This document shows positions 7,316 to 10,991 of a stretch of 10,991 bases of DNA, piece after piece; position 1 is the stretch's first letter; each line of letters starts with the position of its first letter. Under the pieces are notes generated by a model, which saw only the letters and a program-made list of their open reading frames with translations, was not told the origin of the DNA and searched no databases. This DNA comes from Gammaproteobacteria bacterium (GTDB lineage Bacteria; Pseudomonadota; Gammaproteobacteria; UBA9214): the NCBI GenBank assembly GCA_003454335.1, contig DMKK01000150.1:1-10991 (forward strand). Direction: 5' to 3'. Both the position numbers and the translations under genes were made by a program.

Positions 7316-7346
7316 CTGACAGGTATGCTGTGCTTTACCCGCTCTG
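7316..7346. repeat. Decayed half-copy of the palindromic repeat
   Basis: Aligned at a constant offset of 101 bases with 7215-7245 (the eroded left arm of copy A), 24 of 31 bases match and all seven differences are transitions. It shares the shortened GCTTTACCC form of copy A rather than the CTCCTTCACCC form of the other copy. No matching right arm follows. Confidence 0.5.
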
Positions 7347-7378
7347 TGCACTAATTAATATCAAGCAGGTTTTTCCTG

Positions 7379-7400
7379 TAAAATAGCCAAAACTCAGGAA
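7379..7400 (+). promoter_or_regulatory. Possible -10 box and ribosome site of ygiQ
   Basis: TAAAAT (7379-7384; five of six consensus bases) could act as a -10 box giving a very short leader, but no good -35 box lies 16-18 bases upstream. AGGAA (7396-7400) is six bases before the ATG at 7407 and sets the start firmly. Confidence 0.35.
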
Positions 7401-7406
7401 ATTACC

Positions 7407-9593
7407 ATGTCCGTCAACGCCATTCACAGGGCCGACACTGCCCTCTACGACTACCCGAGGTACTGGGCCGAGTGTTACGGCACCGCCGACTTTTTGCCCA
7501 TGTCCAGGGCGGAGATGGATGCACTTGGCTGGGACTCCTGCGATATCATTATCGTCACCGGCGATGCCTACGTCGACCAGCCGTCTTTTGGTATGGCGGT
7601 CATCGGCCGGTTGCTGGAGGCACAGGGTTTTCGCGTCGGCATTATTACGCAACCCGACTGGCACTCGAAAGCCGCGTTTGAGGTGCTCGGAAAACCCAAC
7701 CTGTTTTTTGGTGTCACTGCCGGCAACATGGATTCCATGATCAACCGCTATACCGCCGACCGCAAACCGCGCTCGGATGATGCCTATACACCCGGCGGGC
7801 AGGGTGGTGCACGTCCGGACCGCAGCACGCTGTCCTACAGTCAGCGCTGCAAGGAAGCGTTTCCGGATATGCCGGTTGTGCTCGGCGGTATCGAGGCCTC
7901 ATTGCGTCGTATCGCCCATTACGATTACTGGCAGGACACGGTGCGCCGCTCCGTTCTGCTGGATGCCAGCGCCGATATCCTCCTGTATGGCAACGCCGAA
8001 CGAGCCATTGTTGAAGTGGCTTACCGCCTGTCACAGGGCGAGGTAATAGAAAACATAACCGATGTACGTGGCACGGCCTTTATCCGTCGCGACACTCCGG
8101 AAGGGTTTCAGGAAGTCGATTCCACCCGCATTGATCGTCCTGGCAAGATTGACAGGATTGTCAATCCCTACGTCAATATGCAGGAGATCAGCGATTGCGA
8201 GCAACAACGCCGCAATGCACAGCAATTCGGCATTGATGAAGACGGTGCGCAGATTGTCGAATTTACGCGGCCGCAAAAACTCAATCAGACAAAAACCGTC
8301 ATTCGCCTGCCATCGTTTGAGAAGGTGCGTAACGACAAGGCCCTCTATGCTCATGCCAATCGTGTCCTGCATCTCGAAACCAATCCAGGCAATGCGCGGG
8401 CGCTGGTGCAACAATATGGCGAGGTCGATCTCTGGCTGAACCCGCCGCCGATACCCTTGCAGACGGAGGAGATGGACTATATCTTTGGCCTGCAGTATCA
8501 GCGCGTGCCGCATCCCGCCTATAAAAACCGGAAGATACCCGCCTGGGAAATGATCCGCTTCTCGGTGAATATCATGCGCGGCTGTTTTGGTGGTTGTACC
8601 TTTTGTTCCATCACTGAACACGAAGGCCGGATTATCCAGAACCGCTCACAGGCATCGATTCTTAACGAGATCGAGGACATCCGCGACAAGGTGCCGGGTT
8701 TCACCGGCGTGATCTCCGACCTTGGCGGACCGACAGCCAACATGTACCGCATCGCTTGCAAGAGCCAGGCAATCGAGGCCGCCTGCCGCAAGCCCAGCTG
8801 TGTTTATCCGGGGATTTGCCAGAACCTCAACACCGATCATTCCGCCCTGACGCAACTCTACCGCGAGGCGCGTAAGCTCAAGGGCATCAAGAAAATCCTG
8901 ATTGCCTCCGGCCTGCGCTACGATCTCGCTGTCGAGGATCTGGAATATGTGAAAGAACTGGTCACCCACCATGTTGGTGGTTATCTGAAGATCGCGCCGG
9001 AACATACCGAGAGCGGGCCGCTCTCGAAGATGATGAAACCGGGCATCGGTTCCTATGACAAATTCAAGCGGTTGTTTGAAAAGTTTTCCAAAGAGGCGGG
9101 TAAGGAACAGTACCTGATCCCGTACTTCATTGCGGCGCACCCCGGTACTACCGATGATGACATGCTCAGGCTCGCGCTATGGCTGAAAAAGAACGGGTTT
9201 CGTGCCGACCAGGTGCAGGCGTTTTATCCTTCGCCAATGGCCACCGCAACGGCCATGTTCCACACCACCAGGAATCCGCTGAAAAAGGTCACCTACAAAA
9301 GCGACCGGGTAGCAAGCGTCAAAGACCCCGGGCAACGCAAGCTGCACAAGGCATTCCTGCGCTACCACGATCCGGACAACTGGCCGCTACTCAGGGAGGT
9401 GCTCGGGAAGATGGGCAGGACAGACCTCATCGGCAACGGCAAGCATCAGCTCGTTCCCGGGGATCAGCCGGACGCTACAAAATCATACCGCGCCCCGCGT
9501 CGGAAGAACTCTGCAGCGGCTCACCAACGCCGCAAAAAGGGCAGGAAGACCCTGACCCAGCACACGGGCCTGCCACCGCGCACCACCCGCTAG
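7407..9593 (+). CDS. ygiQ: YgiQ family radical SAM protein
   Basis: A 728-residue radical S-adenosylmethionine protein of the YgiQ/UPF0313 family, close to the Escherichia coli length. The N-terminal domain carries the family segments CDIIIVTGDAYVDQPSFG (about 45-62), GVTAGNMDSMINRYTA, VVLGGIEASLRRIAHYDYW and LLYGNAER. The 4Fe-4S-binding CxxxCxxC is at Cys393, Cys397 and Cys400 (RGCFGGCTFC), followed by ITEHEGRIIQNRS. The later part includes YLKIAPEHTESGPLSKMMKPG and the C-terminal DUF3362-type region with FYPSPMATATAMFHT. A basic, low-complexity tail of about 50 residues ends the protein, usual for this family. The function is not settled; the fold implies radical chemistry on an unknown substrate. 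It is preceded by AGGAA at six bases and stands alone, with repeat sequence upstream. Confidence 0.96.
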   Translation: MSVNAIHRADTALYDYPRYWAECYGTADFLPMSRAEMDALGWDSCDIIIVTGDAYVDQPSFGMAVIGRLLEAQGFRVGIITQPDWHSKAAFEVLGKPNLFFGVTAGNMDSMINRYTADRKPRSDDAYTPGGQGGARPDRSTLSYSQRCKEAFPDMPVVLGGIEASLRRIAHYDYWQDTVRRSVLLDASADILLYGNAERAIVEVAYRLSQGEVIENITDVRGTAFIRRDTPEGFQEVDSTRIDRPGKIDRIVNPYVNMQEISDCEQQRRNAQQFGIDEDGAQIVEFTRPQKLNQTKTVIRLPSFEKVRNDKALYAHANRVLHLETNPGNARALVQQYGEVDLWLNPPPIPLQTEEMDYIFGLQYQRVPHPAYKNRKIPAWEMIRFSVNIMRGCFGGCTFCSITEHEGRIIQNRSQASILNEIEDIRDKVPGFTGVISDLGGPTANMYRIACKSQAIEAACRKPSCVYPGICQNLNTDHSALTQLYREARKLKGIKKILIASGLRYDLAVEDLEYVKELVTHHVGGYLKIAPEHTESGPLSKMMKPGIGSYDKFKRLFEKFSKEAGKEQYLIPYFIAAHPGTTDDDMLRLALWLKKNGFRADQVQAFYPSPMATATAMFHTTRNPLKKVTYKSDRVASVKDPGQRKLHKAFLRYHDPDNWPLLREVLGKMGRTDLIGNGKHQLVPGDQPDATKSYRAPRRKNSAAAHQRRKKGRKTLTQHTGLPPRTTR

Positions 9594-9669
9594 TCAAACA
9601 GCATTGCCGGAGCGGTGCAGTCACCTTGCTTGCCACTGTTGCACAGCAGTTGCGGTGGGGTACTGCGCC

Positions 9670-9969
9670 TCAGCGACGCTGGTACTTGCGGGGATTCCTG
9701 ACCATGGACCGTATGTGAGACATATGACTGCCGGTGCTGATCAGAACATGGCGTTCCGCATCATCGTAGATACGCTGGGCATCGCAGTTACCCGGGGTGC
9801 CAGAAGCTTTACAAAGCTCCTGAACAAATATATTCAGGCAAACTGGCAACTCCTCGTCATCGCAGCCCAGGCAGCCATCCTGTTCCGGATTACAGGCCAG
9901 GGCACTGCCCGCTATTAACATCGATCCAAGGATGCCCCCCTGAATCAAGCCGGTGAATAATGGTTTCAT
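9670..9969 (-). CDS. Small secreted cysteine-rich protein, function unknown
   Basis: A 99-residue protein with a strong ribosome site (GGAG at 9980-9977, seven bases before the ATG) and a clear export signal: a hydrophobic core from about residue 8 to 21 and then GSALA before Cys26. Cleavage after Ala25 fits signal peptidase I; the lipobox match is poor (Leu at -2, Ala at -3), so a lipoprotein is less likely. The mature part has six cysteines, at 26, 33, 36, 44, 53 and 62, including CLGC, all within 37 residues, suggesting three disulfides or a metal site in the periplasm. The cysteine-free end is basic and His/Arg-rich (DDAERHVLIS, then SMVRNPRKYQRR). I do not recognise the family. It is divergent from the DUF2799 lipoprotein gene across 226 bases and converges with ygiQ. 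Confidence 0.8.
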   Translation of the reverse strand: MKPLFTGLIQGGILGSMLIAGSALACNPEQDGCLGCDDEELPVCLNIFVQELCKASGTPGNCDAQRIYDDAERHVLISTGSHMSHIRSMVRNPRKYQRR

Positions 9970-10195
9970 GAATTTTCTCCAAAAATTCTTATTGGTTCTG
10001 TATGTGAATACCCGGTTTTACAGCCGGTTTAACCGCGCAGTATTACATAATTGCTGCCAGTATAACCTTATGAATATCAAGGGATCGGCATGAATCTTGA
10101 TTTCTCAAGCCCAAGATATTTTGCCGCAGGTCGCTATAAATGGAGTTAGAGGCTACCAGACGGTGCGATGACGGTGAATCCGGGCGGGAAATACT

Positions 10196-10834
10196 ATGAC
10201 TGAGACATGCAAGTGCAACCCATTTCTTACGGCGGCCATTCTGGCCTTATTGGCACTGCTGCAAGGTTGTGCCACCCTTGACAAGGACGAATGCATGCTT
10301 GCCGACTGGCGTCTGATCGGCTACCAGGATGGTGTTGCCGGAAAATCTGCAACCGTGCTCGGCGAGTATCGCGAGGACTGCGCAAAACACGCGGTGGTCC
10401 CGGATCTGGACGCATACCGCGCCGGCCGTGAGGAGGGTCTGCAACAGTACTGCGAGGCGGACAATGGTTACCGCCTTGGCAATGCCGGGCGTGGTCTCCC
10501 CGCTATTTGCCCGACGGTGCTGGAAGGTGATTTCCGCGATGCTTACAATGCCGGCCGGGAACTCTACCTGGCACGCTCTGCGGTTAACAAGACCCATTCA
10601 CGCATCGATAACCGTAAACAAACGCTGTCAACCCTGGGAAGCAATCGGGCTCAGAAACTGGCAGCCCTGATCGCGGATGGCCTCAAGGCAGATCAGCGAG
10701 TGATGATCCTTTACGACATCAACGAACTGCAGCAGGAAATGGACAGTGTCGAGGACGAGATCGTTGACCTGGAATCTGACCTAGAGGAGCAGCAGGCCAG
10801 CCTGGACCACCTCAGTCGCAACAGTACCTATTAA
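10196..10834 (+). CDS. DUF2799 domain lipoprotein
   Basis: A 212-residue predicted lipoprotein. The leader has a hydrophobic core and the lipobox LQGC with the acylated cysteine at residue 25. The residue after it is Ala, not Asp, which by the usual rule favours the outer membrane. The mature part fits DUF2799: a run of short Gly-containing repeats, GYQDGVAG (about 42-49), YRAGREEGL, YRLGNAGRG and YNAGREL, with paired cysteines between them. The last 40 or so residues, from about 171, are an acidic heptad-rich helix (ELQQEMDSVEDEIVDLESDL) that should form a coiled coil. The role of DUF2799 proteins is unknown. The ATG follows GGGCGGGAA at a usable distance. A large hairpin repeat lies 27 bases after the stop and may end the transcript. 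Confidence 0.85.
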   Translation: MTETCKCNPFLTAAILALLALLQGCATLDKDECMLADWRLIGYQDGVAGKSATVLGEYREDCAKHAVVPDLDAYRAGREEGLQQYCEADNGYRLGNAGRGLPAICPTVLEGDFRDAYNAGRELYLARSAVNKTHSRIDNRKQTLSTLGSNRAQKLAALIADGLKADQRVMILYDINELQQEMDSVEDEIVDLESDLEEQQASLDHLSRNSTY

Positions 10835-10861
10835 AATTCCCTTGTAACCCTTTACCACATT

Positions 10862-10969
10862 CTACGGATTGATGGGTGCGTCGCTGCGCTCCTTCACCCA
10901 TCCTACGAAGACCTACGGTTTTTTGTAGGATGGGTGAAGGAGCGCAGCGACGCACCCATCAGCCCGTAG
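10862..10969. repeat. Palindromic repeat copy B: 37-base perfect inverted repeat with 18-base loop
   Basis: The arms at 10870-10906 and 10925-10961 are exact reverse complements over 37 bases, separated by an 18-base loop (10907-10924) ending in six Ts. Two mismatched bases outward, CTACGG (10862-10867) pairs with CCGTAG (10964-10969), extending the structure to about 45 bases per side. CCTACGG appears again in the loop, allowing a smaller alternative hairpin with the inner end of the right arm. The arm core, GGATGGGTG...GCGCAGCGACGCACCCATC type, resembles REP-like intergenic repeats common in environmental gammaproteobacteria. It lies after the DUF2799 gene, where it could limit transcription or protect the mRNA 3' end. 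Confidence 0.92.
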
Positions 10970-10991
10970 GATATGATGAATAGTTACAAAA

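Noticed and set aside
8031..9140. Two long minus-strand open frames (196 and 164 codons) opposite ygiQ
   Set aside because: They lie antisense to the conserved radical SAM coding sequence, with no own ribosome sites; typical GC-driven shadows.
9179..9718. 179-codon plus-strand frame overlapping the end of ygiQ and running past it
   Set aside because: Out of frame with ygiQ, rich in Arg/Pro/Gln as expected from a frame shadow, and it runs antisense into the Cys-rich gene.
9970..10195. Riboswitch or small RNA in the 226-base divergent gap before the DUF2799 gene
   Set aside because: I saw no conserved riboswitch core or strong stem-loop, and no well-spaced promoter boxes; nothing specific can be supported.
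10870..10961. Large hairpin as a CRISPR unit or classic Rho-independent terminator
   Set aside because: No regular array of repeats and spacers exists, and there is no T-run after the stem; the T-run is in the loop. A REP-like repeat fits better.

Overview
The window reads as an ordinary chromosomal stretch from a gammaproteobacterium of moderate G+C content. The evidence is the gene content (periplasmic fatty acid cis/trans isomerase, CsrA, PilZ, YgiQ, an OruR-type AraC regulator, a DUF2799 lipoprotein). Membrane cis/trans isomerisation suggests an environmental or marine solvent- or stress-exposed lineage, but genus cannot be set from the sequence alone. No phage, plasmid, CRISPR, rRNA, tRNA or insertion sequence is visible.

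Layout. (1) 1-2208, minus: a fatty acid cis/trans isomerase (cti) with a lipoprotein-like leader and a c-type haem motif; its C-terminus lies beyond the left edge. (2) 2209-2832: a 624-base gap with an AT-rich patch, a possible decayed coding remnant and a good sigma70-type promoter at its right end. (3) 2833-3715, plus: a single-domain PilZ protein, then csrA 280 bases downstream. (4) 3744-4754, minus: an AraC-family regulator, divergent from an unrecognised 207-residue protein at 4886-5509. (5) 5539-6411, minus: an EamA/DMT-type ten-helix transporter, convergent with the previous gene. (6) 6502-7218, plus: a cytidylate-kinase-like protein, ended by a palindromic repeat. (7) 7407-9593, plus: the radical SAM protein YgiQ. 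(8) 9670-9969, minus: a small secreted cysteine-rich protein, divergent from a DUF2799 lipoprotein with a C-terminal coiled coil at 10196-10834.

Most genes stand alone; there is no long operon. Two regulatory proteins (PilZ, a c-di-GMP receptor fold, and CsrA, an mRNA-binding regulator) lie side by side, and three gene products are exported (cti, the Cys-rich protein, the DUF2799 lipoprotein). The most distinctive non-coding signal is a dispersed hairpin repeat: a 37-base perfect inverted repeat near the right edge, a copy with one eroded arm directly after the kinase-like gene, and a decayed half-copy just before ygiQ. In the second case the repeat appears to provide the gene's stop codon. 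I found no convincing new multi-gene system. The best leads are the repeat family, the unrecognised gene opposite the AraC regulator and the small Cys-rich secreted protein.
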